Positions 7,398 to 14,388 are shown, numbered from the stretch's first letter. The stretch: 64,000 nt of DNA from Bacteriovoracaceae bacterium (GCA_947441615.1 CANEUH010000004.1:1-64000), one strand, 5' to 3'. Program-made: numbers and translations. The notes: generated from the sequence alone by a model not told the origin.

Positions 7398-8579
7398 ATG
7401 ACAAATAAAATGAATATGGTAACGAGTGCGGCTTTATTTTTTCTTGCGGCGGGAATTTTTACTTCGGTAACGATACTCTCTGCTTATCAAATACTTTTCT
7501 CCCTCTCGCTTCTCTACTTTTCTTTCATCGCCTTCAAAGAAAAAACCATTCATCTACCAAAAAGTGCTTATTGGCTTATCGCTTTCACCATCGTGGCCCT
7601 TTTAAGCCTTGTCATTAATTTTGACCTCATCCCAAAGCCGTCGAAAAATTTTGGCCGCTTAAAGTATTTTATTTTTGGGATCGGTGGGATTGTCGTTTTT
7701 GAGTTTTGGTTAAAGGAAGCGACTGAAAGAACAAAGAAGATCCTCCTTAATACGTTTTTTGTGAGCATTGTGGTTGCTGGAATCTATGCCATTTATCATT
7801 TTATTTTTTTAAGTCAGGGGCGTGCGAAGGGTCTCACTGATACCATGAGATACGGTTACGGTTCGGCGATGATGCTCTTAACCCTACTCTCGGCGATTCT
7901 TCACAAAGAAAAACTTGGGTCGTGGTTTAATTGGAAACTAGCGATCCCGGTTTTCATCATCGGCTTTACTGGCATGTATCTCACTTACACACGAGGCGCT
8001 CTCTTGGGTTTTCTCTGTGGACTTCCTTTTGTGTTGTATTTTTTTAATAAAAAGCTTGGTTATGTTCTTGGAGGACTTGCCGTCCTGGGAGTTTTGGGAC
8101 TCGTGGGAGTTTATCTTTTCGGCTCAGGCCAGTCGAATTCTCGTTTTTTAGTGAATAAAAATAATTCGTCTGACGTCATCAGACGAAGTCAGTGGAAAGC
8201 TGCAATTATTGCGACGAAAGAAAAGCCGATCCTTGGTTGGGGACTATCTAACTTTCACTCCCAATTAAAACGAATTAAAACTGATTATGATCTTGATGCA
8301 AAAGAGTATAACGACGCTCACTCGCATAACCTTTTCCTTGAAATAGCTTCTGGCACGGGAATCCTTGGCCTCATTCTTTTCTTAGGATGGGTTTTAAGCT
8401 GGGCATGGGAAGCGTTTCGGGCGCAAGGGCTTACTCGAGTGCTTGTTATTCCCTTCGGTGTCGCCTTTGTGGTTTCCAGTCAGTTTGAAGTCACTTTCGA
8501 TGCCAATAATGCCTCGATGATTTTTTTCTTATATGCCCTCAGTTCTGCTAATTTGTCGAAAAGGTTGTCGAAAAGGTAG
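7398..8579 (+). CDS. O-antigen ligase/polymerase family membrane protein
   Basis: The 393-residue protein has about ten hydrophobic helices and the features of the O-antigen ligase (WaaL/Wzy_C) superfamily. These include a TYTRGALLGFLCG helix near residue 200 and a periplasmic loop ending DAHSHNLFLEIASGTG near 310, containing the functionally important histidine region. Family members join a glycan from undecaprenyl diphosphate to lipid A-core or polymerise repeats. GAGG lies just upstream of the ATG. The C-terminus ANLSKRLSKR is encoded by one and a half REP hairpins (8555-8595), so the last 8 residues are repeat-derived. A second protein of this superfamily is at 23.9-25.2 kb; which is ligase and which is polymerase cannot be decided by sequence alone. 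Confidence 0.85.
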   Translation: MTNKMNMVTSAALFFLAAGIFTSVTILSAYQILFSLSLLYFSFIAFKEKTIHLPKSAYWLIAFTIVALLSLVINFDLIPKPSKNFGRLKYFIFGIGGIVVFEFWLKEATERTKKILLNTFFVSIVVAGIYAIYHFIFLSQGRAKGLTDTMRYGYGSAMMLLTLLSAILHKEKLGSWFNWKLAIPVFIIGFTGMYLTYTRGALLGFLCGLPFVLYFFNKKLGYVLGGLAVLGVLGLVGVYLFGSGQSNSRFLVNKNNSSDVIRRSQWKAAIIATKEKPILGWGLSNFHSQLKRIKTDYDLDAKEYNDAHSHNLFLEIASGTGILGLILFLGWVLSWAWEAFRAQGLTRVLVIPFGVAFVVSSQFEVTFDANNASMIFFLYALSSANLSKRLSKR

Positions 8580-8595
8580 ACGGTACCTTTTCGAC
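8555..8595 (+). repeat. REP-like hairpin with an extra half copy, between convergent genes
   Basis: A half unit (GTCGAAAAGGTT, 8555-8566) precedes a perfect type A copy (8567-8595). The unit overlaps the 3' end of the ligase-like gene and stops eight bases before the end of the histidine kinase gene. A similar half-plus-full arrangement occurs at 11979-12018. Confidence 0.9.
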
Positions 8596-8603
8596 AGAAA
8601 AGC

Positions 8604-10802
8604 TTAGTGATGTCTTGTGACTGAAATTAGGTCTATATCTTTAGGCAAAATGAGCTCAGGTGGGATGTTAAATTCCTTGAAGCTTTCTTTTTCATACCCC
8701 GAGAAAATATAATACTTAAATATACCTCGGCTTTTTATTTCTCTTAAAAGATTGTGAAATTCTTCACTAAAGCCACAAGTGTCTAGGATAAAGATTGTAT
8801 TCTCGTCATAGGAATTTAATTTATCAGAAATTTCTGATGGGTTTTCAAACGTATCAATTAATAGATTCTGCTTTTTAAAGGCATGATCCCAACTTCCTCT
8901 GATAAATTTATCATCATCCAACAGGACCGTTTTTATATTCTCATTTAGAGACTTCTCCAATGGGAGACTAAATTGAATTTGAGTCCCGCCTCCTGGTCTA
9001 GACTTTATCTCAAATGTCCCACCGAGTTCGATTATCTTTTTTCTCGACGAGGATAAACCAAGACCACTGCCAGTTTTTTTAGTTGAGAAGCCAGAAGATA
9101 AAGCATTTAGAACCTCCGAAGTCATACCTATACCCGAATCAATTAGGGAGAAGTTGATTCTACCTCGGCTTGAAACCACTTCTAATTTTATCAGTCCTTC
9201 ATAATCGATGAGAGACTCAAAGGCATTGTTTAATAAATTAGACAAAATTCGTGAAAGATCTACTGGCGAAATTAGAGCTTTTATTTGCGGAAAAATATTG
9301 ATGACAGTCTCAAACCTAACATCATTAAAACGACTAAACTGAAGTCTCTTTTCATCTATAATCATTTGAATGGTATCATTTAATTCGAAGTATTCTGGTT
9401 CAAAAGAGTTTGATTTTATGCCCAGAATTTCATTTGAAATATCAGTTATTCTTTTCGCTAAAGCATGCATTTGGTGTTGATCATCTGGAGTAATAATCTC
9501 TTTTTCTACGATTCTCTTAAGAACTGAAGCGGGAGACCGTATATCGTGCGCAATCTGAGCATTCATGAGCTCGATTTCTTTTTGATCCTCTAGGTGTTTA
9601 TTTTCAAGTTTTTGATTTCGAAGCATTAGTCTTATAGTTACGGATAAAATAAATAAAGAGAATAATGACCAAAGAAAAATGGCACTCATTAAAATTGACA
9701 TGATTCTTCTATCAATTTTATTTGCCGATGAAGAAACGATGATCCCCCAGAGTTTTTCATTATTTAACACCGAGATTGGATAGAGAGTTCCTCTTTGGTC
9801 CTGGTCAAAAATTTTAAAAGTTCCCGTATAAGACTCTTTCAGGGAATTAATATCCCAAGATTTTGTTACCCTCTCCCAAAGGTTTCCTTTTTCAAAAATA
9901 TCATTATTCCATTTTAGCTGCTTCAAAAGTTCAAAATCTCTTAAATTTCCGAGATCATTCTCGTCCACATGGGTATTCACGATTGGACTATAAACGAGGC
10001 CATCAGATGAGCTTGCGATGGTATGACCGTGCCTATCAATTAAAATGAGATGTCCATCATCAATTCCTTCAATTGTGTCTTTTAACGCCAGAAAAATTTT
10101 TTCTTTGATTGATTTCGCTGATATTGACACAGCAAACACTCTTTTAATTTCTCCCTTTTTATCAAAGATAGGTGAAGCCACTGTAAGAATTTGAGTTCGT
10201 GCCTTATCATGGCTTAAATAGCCCTCAGAGATGACAGTTTTTTTATAAAACTTGGATAACTTTAGATAATCTCTAAACCCATAGTTAAAACTTGTTACAA
10301 CAACTTGAGTCGTATAGGGCTCAAGAAAAACTAAGTCCCCATTCACATCCATTTCGAAAACGTAATGTAATTCAGGATTATTCGCTAGAATATTTTTCGC
10401 AACTTCTCGGCGTTCATTAGCAATTGATTTACCTTCATAAATATCGGGAAGTCCTTTATAAACTTGCCACAGTTCTGAGCTTCTATTCTTATTTTCTAAA
10501 ACATTGAACCCCTTTAAGAGATCATCTTTTGAGATTTGTTCAAATCTTATCTGATCCGGAGAGGAATTCTTATCGAATTCGAATGCTCGATTAGAGGCCG
10601 TGCTCTCAGTTATGTAAACCAAAGTCCTAAAAAATAAATTCAGAGACTGCTCAATGGTTTTAGCAATTTTAAGTTGGTTTCGTTCCTCGGTTTTAATCAT
10701 TTCTTCTTTAAGGTTGACCCTTATGTAGAAAATAATGACTCCAAGTAAAATGAATAATGAGGATAAAACCAATATAAGTGGTTTAGTTTTTAAGAGTTTC
10801 AT
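8604..10802 (-). CDS. Hybrid sensor histidine kinase with double-Cache-like periplasmic sensor
   Basis: The 732-residue protein has an N-terminal membrane helix (about 8-27), a ~340-residue extracytoplasmic sensor resembling dCache domains (GFRDYLKLSKFYKKTV, then YLSHDKARTQILTVASPIF), and a second helix (about 368-388). A short linker coil is followed by the phospho-acceptor H-box AHDIRSP with His419. The ATPase domain has an N-box (NLLNNAFES, 522-530), DSGIGM (555) and TGSGLGLS (577). A C-terminal receiver-like domain (about 624-730) keeps acidic residues D629-D631, phospho-acceptor candidate D674 and K721. No DNA-binding regulator is adjacent. The gene overlaps the preceding CMD-family gene by 20 bases, so the two are probably cotranscribed. 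Confidence 0.88.
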   Translation of the reverse strand: MKLLKTKPLILVLSSLFILLGVIIFYIRVNLKEEMIKTEERNQLKIAKTIEQSLNLFFRTLVYITESTASNRAFEFDKNSSPDQIRFEQISKDDLLKGFNVLENKNRSSELWQVYKGLPDIYEGKSIANERREVAKNILANNPELHYVFEMDVNGDLVFLEPYTTQVVVTSFNYGFRDYLKLSKFYKKTVISEGYLSHDKARTQILTVASPIFDKKGEIKRVFAVSISAKSIKEKIFLALKDTIEGIDDGHLILIDRHGHTIASSSDGLVYSPIVNTHVDENDLGNLRDFELLKQLKWNNDIFEKGNLWERVTKSWDINSLKESYTGTFKIFDQDQRGTLYPISVLNNEKLWGIIVSSSANKIDRRIMSILMSAIFLWSLFSLFILSVTIRLMLRNQKLENKHLEDQKEIELMNAQIAHDIRSPASVLKRIVEKEIITPDDQHQMHALAKRITDISNEILGIKSNSFEPEYFELNDTIQMIIDEKRLQFSRFNDVRFETVINIFPQIKALISPVDLSRILSNLLNNAFESLIDYEGLIKLEVVSSRGRINFSLIDSGIGMTSEVLNALSSGFSTKKTGSGLGLSSSRKKIIELGGTFEIKSRPGGGTQIQFSLPLEKSLNENIKTVLLDDDKFIRGSWDHAFKKQNLLIDTFENPSEISDKLNSYDENTIFILDTCGFSEEFHNLLREIKSRGIFKYYIFSGYEKESFKEFNIPPELILPKDIDLISVTRHH

Positions 10803-11151
10803 TTTTCTCGTCTTTAAGTTCTTTTAAAACAGAAAAGGCATTCATCACGGCAGGAAAACCACAATATACGATCAAATGGACAAAAATATCTTCGAGCTCT
10901 TCAAATGTTCCCCCACAATTAATGAATCCACGCATATGAATCTTTAACTGTTCATGCTTTCCCAGAGCTACAAGAGAAGTTACTGTGATCATGCTTTTTG
11001 ATTTAAGATCCAGACCAGGACGGGCCCAAAATTGGTCATAGGCAATTTCTTGAATCACCTGATTCAACTTGGGAGATAAGGAGTCTAATCTTCCTACAAG
11101 TTGCTCAGAATAATTCCCGTAAAGTTTCTCAATCATTTCAGACTTTTTCAT
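10783..11151 (-). CDS. Carboxymuconolactone decarboxylase (CMD/AhpD-like) family protein
   Basis: The 122-residue protein matches the CMD fold family, with ARPGLDLKSKSMITVTSLVALG near residues 43-64 and a following HMRGFINCGGTFEELEDIFVHL helix pair. It resembles the PcaC-like branch rather than AhpD, because no CxxC redox pair is present (single cysteines only). The substrate is unknown; in many genomes such proteins are not tied to aromatic degradation. It overlaps the histidine kinase gene by 20 bases and starts with GAGGTC-type sequence upstream (minus strand), so it is the first gene of a two-gene unit. Confidence 0.8.
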   Translation of the reverse strand: MKKSEMIEKLYGNYSEQLVGRLDSLSPKLNQVIQEIAYDQFWARPGLDLKSKSMITVTSLVALGKHEQLKIHMRGFINCGGTFEELEDIFVHLIVYCGFPAVMNAFSVLKELKDEKNETLKN

Positions 11152-11245
11152 TTTGACCTCACAAAAGGACGCCTCTTAAATCAAATCTGAAAGAGTTATG
11201 AAACTTAATTTCTGGAAGGCATGTATTTATTTCAATTCTGAATTT

Positions 11246-11274
11246 GTCGAAAAGGTAGACGGTACCTTTTCGAC
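11246..11274 (+). repeat. REP-like hairpin, type A, between divergent genes
   Basis: Perfect copy located in the divergent gap between the CMD-family gene and brnT. It is the only full copy in the window not next to a gene end. Confidence 0.9.
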
Positions 11275-11361
11275 AACCGCCATTTTTCCAATTTGAATTT
11301 AATTGGCACATTGAATTTGAAAAAATGACTCCTCTTAAATTGAGCATGTATCTAAATGATA

Positions 11362-11403
11362 TTTCACAATATTTGTGAAACCATTAGTAGTGTGGTACAC
11401 TAC
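11362..11403 (+). promoter_or_regulatory. brnTA promoter with two inverted repeats
   Basis: TTTCACAA-TAT-TTGTGAAA (11362-11380) and GTAGTGT-GGT-ACACTAC (11387-11403) are adjacent inverted repeats. They overlap a candidate promoter, TTGTGA (11373-11378), 17 bases, TACACT (11396-11401). BrnA antitoxins of known systems repress their own promoter by binding such sites. Their position also rules out the longer brnT reading frame beginning at 11356. Confidence 0.55.
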
Positions 11404-11421
11404 AGAAGGCTTAGTCTTTTA

Positions 11422-11760
11422 ATGGCAAAGTTCCGATTTGTTTTTTGGCTTTTAGAATTTTTACAATCTCATAATGTCTTCGAATATGACTGGGACGATG
11501 GAAATTCAATAAAGAGCATTCAAAAGCATGGAGTAGAAAATGAGATGGTTGAATCAATTTTTATGGATAAAAAGCTTTTGGCCTTAGGTGAGCAATATCA
11601 ACCTAAAGTTAATGAAGCAAGATATGGAGTTTTAGGAAAAACTACATCTGGGGACATTTTATTTGTATGTTTTACGATTCGAGGAAACAGAATTAGGCCA
11701 ATTAGCTCTCGTTTCGCAAACTTAAGAGAGAGAGAAATATATGAAAAAGAAATATGCTAA
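11422..11760 (+). CDS. brnT: BrnT family toxin (putative ribonuclease)
   Basis: From ATG 11422 the product is 112 residues. The core FEYDWDDGNSIKSIQKHGV, followed by an RYGVLGKT strand, LFVCFTIR strand and IRPISSR, is the BrnT pattern. Known members are RelE-fold RNases that form a type II toxin-antitoxin pair with BrnA. The N-terminal 19 residues (MAKFRFVFWLLEFLQS) are an extension relative to the minimal family. A frame open from 11356 is unlikely because its start would lie before the operator and promoter. The gene overlaps the downstream RHH gene by 20 bases, as is usual for these pairs. Confidence 0.85.
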   Translation: MAKFRFVFWLLEFLQSHNVFEYDWDDGNSIKSIQKHGVENEMVESIFMDKKLLALGEQYQPKVNEARYGVLGKTTSGDILFVCFTIRGNRIRPISSRFANLREREIYEKEIC

Positions 11761-11971
11761 ATCACTACCTGAGTATGACGAAGTTGAATTTGATGAAGAA
11801 GCAGTTTTGAATTCAAGAAAAATTCATCGAAAGATGCCTACAAGCGTTTCACTTCCTCCAGAAATTGTTGAGGAATTAAAAAAGGTGGCGACTAAAAAAG
11901 GCATTCCCTATCAAGTGCTAATGAGAAGTTTTATCATTGAAGGCTTGCAAAGGCTGAAAGAGGTATCTTAA
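11741..11971 (+). CDS. brnA: BrnA-like ribbon-helix-helix antitoxin
   Basis: The 76-residue protein carries a C-terminal ribbon-helix-helix domain (TSVSLPPEIVEELKKVATKK, then GIPYQVLMRSFIIEGL). An acidic N-terminal arm (EYDEVEFDEEA) probably wraps the toxin. It lies immediately downstream of and overlaps the BrnT gene, matching the toxin-first order of brnTA. It probably represses the operon through the inverted repeats at 11362-11403. A REP unit starts seven bases after the stop codon. Confidence 0.82.
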   Translation: MKKKYAKSLPEYDEVEFDEEAVLNSRKIHRKMPTSVSLPPEIVEELKKVATKKGIPYQVLMRSFIIEGLQRLKEVS

Positions 11972-11978
11972 TTGGTAT

Positions 11979-12018
11979 GTCAAAAAGGTATCCAAAAGGT
12001 AGACGGTACCTTTTCGAC
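11979..12018 (+). repeat. REP-like hairpin with an extra half copy, between convergent genes
   Basis: GTCAAAAAGGTA (11979-11990) is followed by a nearly perfect type A copy (11991-12018, TCC for GTCG at the left edge). It lies between the brnA stop and the stop of the next minus-strand gene, five bases away. Confidence 0.85.
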
Positions 12019-12023
12019 ACTCT

Positions 12024-12593
12024 TTAAGCTGCCTTTGCAATCAGAGTTAACTGGTCCAAAATTTCACTTTCCCAGAATTCTCTAACATTCTGGTCTTCAT
12101 TAATTGAAATAAGAAGAACTGAGTAGAGAGCATTTTGCACAACGGCTGATTTTTTTAAACTCGTTAGCACGGAGTAGGCCTCAACATCTCTCATACCGGT
12201 TGGTGAAAAATATAGATTTTTTTTAAGTGTTTCGCCTTCTTTTAAAACCTTAAAAGAAGGAGATTGTTTATATTTTTCTAAGCTCTTCAAAATGCCTCTC
12301 CCCCTATGGGTATCGATGTAATTAATAAAGGTGATAGTAATTGCTCTCACCAATAAAGAGTCATCATAAACACCAATCAAATTCTTAAGACGATTAAAAA
12401 CATCATAGGCATTTGAGGAAATAGAGTACTGAATTTTGAATAATTCCCGGTCTGTATTTTTAAGATCATGGAGCCATTTGGAAAATTGCGTTTCGATATC
12501 TTTAGTCCAAAGTGCCGTTCCAGTGACTTCATCAATCTGAGTTGTATACATAAAATTTTGACCGAGGAATACTTTTTTGACCTTTTTTTTCAC
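12024..12593 (-). CDS. Hypothetical protein, second gene of an operator-controlled pair
   Basis: I place the start at GTG 12593, which gives 189 residues, because GGGAGG stands seven bases upstream; a longer frame from 12647 would overlap the preceding gene by 53 bases and lacks such a site. The protein is mostly helical and has no motif I recognise. It has a basic N-terminus (VKKKVKKVF) and a hydrophobic helix near its end (VVQNALYSVLLISI). Two bases separate its start codon from the stop of the upstream gene, so the two are translationally coupled. The context among toxin-antitoxin genes suggests a partner in a similar system, which is inference only. Confidence 0.6.
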   Translation of the reverse strand: MKKKVKKVFLGQNFMYTTQIDEVTGTALWTKDIETQFSKWLHDLKNTDRELFKIQYSISSNAYDVFNRLKNLIGVYDDSLLVRAITITFINYIDTHRGRGILKSLEKYKQSPSFKVLKEGETLKKNLYFSPTGMRDVEAYSVLTSLKKSAVVQNALYSVLLISINEDQNVREFWESEILDQLTLIAKAA

Positions 12594-12594
12594 T

Positions 12595-12957
12595 CTAAAC
12601 CTCCCTGAAACTTTGGATTGTGACACCCTTAAGCTCAGTTTTTTCAAAAAAATATCCTTTCACAAAATATCTTTTTGTTTCTATTTCAAATACACCGCCG
12701 AAAGAAATTTCACACTCAAACTTAAAACAATATTCTTCGGCATTTTTTCCATGTAGGCCATCTTCGCTTAATCGGGTAACCCAACTCAACTTTTCTATAA
12801 CCTCTATTCGATCCAGAACTTTTAAAAATTCATCGACTGACAGATTGGGCGGATTTTTTCGATCTTGCCAAAAATCTAATTCACCCTTTTCTATAACAAT
12901 TCTAAGCTTTTCAATAAAAGTTAAGCTCCTTGATTTGCCATCAAAGATCATAATCAC
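12595..12957 (-). CDS. Hypothetical small protein, first gene of an operator-controlled pair
   Basis: The 120-residue protein has a helical N-half (SVDEFLKVLDRIEVIEKL) and a beta-rich C-half (YCFKFECEISFGGVFEIET, then KRYFVKGYFFEKTEL). That layout is loosely like RelE/HigB-type toxins, but no catalytic residues can be assigned. A perfect 18-bp palindrome lies ten bases upstream. The gene is followed after two bases by the start of a second unknown gene. I do not recognise the family; candidate roles are a toxin, an immunity protein or a phage-type regulator. Confidence 0.55.
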   Translation of the reverse strand: MIMIFDGKSRSLTFIEKLRIVIEKGELDFWQDRKNPPNLSVDEFLKVLDRIEVIEKLSWVTRLSEDGLHGKNAEEYCFKFECEISFGGVFEIETKRYFVKGYFFEKTELKGVTIQSFREV

Positions 12958-12966
12958 CTCACAAAG

Positions 12967-12984
12967 GTATCACAATTGTGATAC
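12967..12984. promoter_or_regulatory. Perfect 18-bp palindrome (candidate operator)
   Basis: GTATCACAATTGTGATAC is a perfect palindrome beginning ten bases upstream of the ATG at 12957. Its position fits autoregulation of the two-gene unit 12024-12957. The sequence is unlike the fic palindrome and the brnTA repeats, so each unit has its own site. Confidence 0.6.
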
Positions 12985-13031
12985 TAACTCAAACACGTTT
13001 TACATACGGAAAAGATACGCCCGTGGTTTAG

Positions 13032-13112
13032 AAAAATCAATTTCAATAAGGTGCCAGGTTGGAACTGAGAGTTAAGTCGAAAAGGTAGACGGTACCTTTT
13101 CGCCTTTTCGAC
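13032..13112 (+). repeat. Composite repeat, copy 1: conserved 57-bp leader plus REP hairpin
   Basis: Bases 13032-13088 match 14297-14353 at 52 of 57 positions. The unit starts with AAAAATCAATTTCAATAAGG, contains a type B core (GGTGCCAGGTTGGA) and ends in GTCGAAAAGGTAG. In this copy a type A hairpin follows, with a duplicated arm at the end (CGCCTTTTCGAC, up to 13112). It ends ten bases before the stop of the HigA-like gene. Confidence 0.8.
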
Positions 13113-13122
13113 GGGCGATTTT

Positions 13123-13425
13123 TTACGAAGCAGCTGTCTTCTTTGGTTTTACTGTTAGCTCGAGCCCAATGGCATTAAGAATGGCGACAAGATTTTTATG
13201 CGTAAGATCTCCATCTTCTGAAAGCATTTTATAAATCGTCTGCCGATTAAGCCCTGACTTTTCAGAAATCTCACCCACGCCGTAAGCTTTTACAACATCC
13301 CCTAGGGCCACTTTCAAATATTCTGAATCATTCTCCTCTATCGCCTCGGCAATAAAATGACATGCAAGGAGAGGGTCTCTTAATCTTTCAATTAAATAAT
13401 TATTAAATGATGTTCCTTCACTCAT
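13123..13425 (-). CDS. HigA-like addiction module antidote protein (HTH)
   Basis: The 100-residue protein contains an HTH of the HI1420/TIGR02684 'addiction module antidote' type: EYLKVALGDVVKAYGVGEIS then GLNRQTIYKMLSEDGDLTHK and NLVAILNAIGLELTV. Such antidotes are normally preceded by a Gp49/HigB-like toxin gene of about 100 codons. Here the gene upstream is another HTH antitoxin-like gene, 20 bases away, so this antidote has either lost its own toxin or joined a three-gene unit. It is followed by the composite repeat. Confidence 0.75.
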   Translation of the reverse strand: MSEGTSFNNYLIERLRDPLLACHFIAEAIEENDSEYLKVALGDVVKAYGVGEISEKSGLNRQTIYKMLSEDGDLTHKNLVAILNAIGLELTVKPKKTAAS

Positions 13426-13445
13426 AAATCTTTCCGATTTTCTAA

Positions 13446-13805
13446 TTAATCAACCCAGTTTTCAATTTGTTTTGATATTCTTGCCATTGAATGCCAGACG
13501 TACTTTGAATCTTCTAGAGAAGAAAGTATCTTAATTAACCTATCGATAGTGAATCGATCAATGTGAAAATTTAAAAGCCTACTTATATCGCTGGCATCAT
13601 TACCAGTTATCTTACCCGCTTCACTATTACTGTATCCCTTCTGTTTAATTAGCATTGATATAATTTTGCAGAGTTCAAATTTTAAAACTTGTTGAGGCTC
13701 CGGTCGAACGCCCAATATACCGATAATTTTATCTTCATCAATTTCATCTACGATGAACTGCTCTTCATCAAAATATGAATCTGGTAGACCCATTCTATTT
13801 TTCAT
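13446..13805 (-). CDS. XRE-type HTH antitoxin-like regulator
   Basis: The 119-residue protein has an HTH in its C-terminal two thirds (LIKQKGYSNSEAGKITGNDA, then DISRLLNFHIDRFTIDRLIK). This matches the HTH_37-type antitoxins, in which the motif 'sRl.nG.i..Ftid.L..iL' is typical. It probably binds the inverted repeat upstream of the operon (14225-14272). The nine-base spacing after the upstream gene suggests translation from one message, with that gene as the likely toxin. Confidence 0.72.
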   Translation of the reverse strand: MKNRMGLPDSYFDEEQFIVDEIDEDKIIGILGVRPEPQQVLKFELCKIISMLIKQKGYSNSEAGKITGNDASDISRLLNFHIDRFTIDRLIKILSSLEDSKYVWHSMARISKQIENWVD

Positions 13806-13814
13806 AAAATACCC

Positions 13815-14159
13815 TTAATAAATCGTTACAACCACAGTTGAAGAATTTTTCATAAAATCGACGACCATCTTTAATTTCTTTCCTTCATCATATACATAAA
13901 AAATCATTCGACTCTCAACATCCCTTAAATTTGATGATTGAACACTCGGCTCCTGATCCAAAGTCCGTAGCTGTTCAAAAATCATGACAACATCTTCTTC
14001 ACTATAACTATTTCTCGGAGGCCCTTGGTTATAATCCCTTAGCTTTTTATCCCATCCGAACTGAATATGCTTAAGATCAAACCAGATATCCCGAACCAAT
14101 CTTCCCTTGATTAGTAGAGGGCTTCTCAACTTCTTATTAACAATGTTTTCCTTCTTCAT
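13815..14159 (-). CDS. Probable toxin partner of the HTH antitoxin
   Basis: This 114-residue basic protein is the first gene of a unit with an HTH antitoxin. Its C-half is predicted beta-rich and contains ESRMIFYVYDEGKKLKMVVDF followed by STVVVTIY, with an arginine, tyrosine and aspartates placed as in small RNase toxins of the RelE/BECR type. I cannot name the family. The toxin reading rests on gene order, size and the operator-like repeat upstream rather than on a catalytic motif. Confidence 0.5.
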   Translation of the reverse strand: MKKENIVNKKLRSPLLIKGRLVRDIWFDLKHIQFGWDKKLRDYNQGPPRNSYSEEDVVMIFEQLRTLDQEPSVQSSNLRDVESRMIFYVYDEGKKLKMVVDFMKNSSTVVVTIY

Positions 14160-14224
14160 TGAGAATTCCTAAAAGTATTTTATCCGCTTCATGGCAAATT
14201 TGCCACAGGTTAATATCTTCATGT

Positions 14225-14272
14225 TTTCAAGGGTTTAAAATATATAATAAGTATTATTTCTAACCCTTGAAA
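14225..14272 (-). promoter_or_regulatory. Inverted repeat flanking an AT-rich promoter region
   Basis: TTTCAAGGGTT (14225-14235) and AACCCTTGAAA (14262-14272) are perfect 11-bp arms around 26 AT-rich bases. It lies 66 bases upstream of the ATG at 14159, with TATATT and TATTAT candidates for a minus-strand -10 element between the arms. It is followed by the direct repeat CCGTAC (14273-14278 and 14284-14289). The arrangement fits an operator for the HTH antitoxin. Confidence 0.55.
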
Positions 14273-14296
14273 CCGTACATTATCCGTACGTGAACT

Positions 14297-14370
14297 AAAA
14301 ATCAATCTCAATAAGGTGCCTGGTTGGAGGTGAGACTTAAGTCGAAAAGGTAGCTGACACCTTTTAGGCA
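14297..14370 (+). repeat. Composite repeat, copy 2: conserved 57-bp leader plus type C hairpin
   Basis: The second copy of the 57-bp unit (14297-14353) has the same orientation as the one at 13032. It continues with GTCGAAAAGGTAGCTGACACCTTTT, where the arm is completed by ACACCTTTT instead of TACCTTTTCGAC. The two copies bracket the three-gene antitoxin unit. This copy ends about 20 bases before the first gene of the glycan island. Confidence 0.78.
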
Positions 14371-14388
14371 TTGGGATAGAAAGGTGGC

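Noticed and set aside
11159..11347. Minus-strand 62-codon frame over the hairpin at 11246
   Set aside because: About half the frame is read through or next to the repeat, the peptide has no recognisable features, and it lies across the divergent promoter region.
3254..14370. CRISPR-like array
   Set aside because: The repeats are palindromic, single and at irregular distances with no spacers of constant length, and no cas genes are present.
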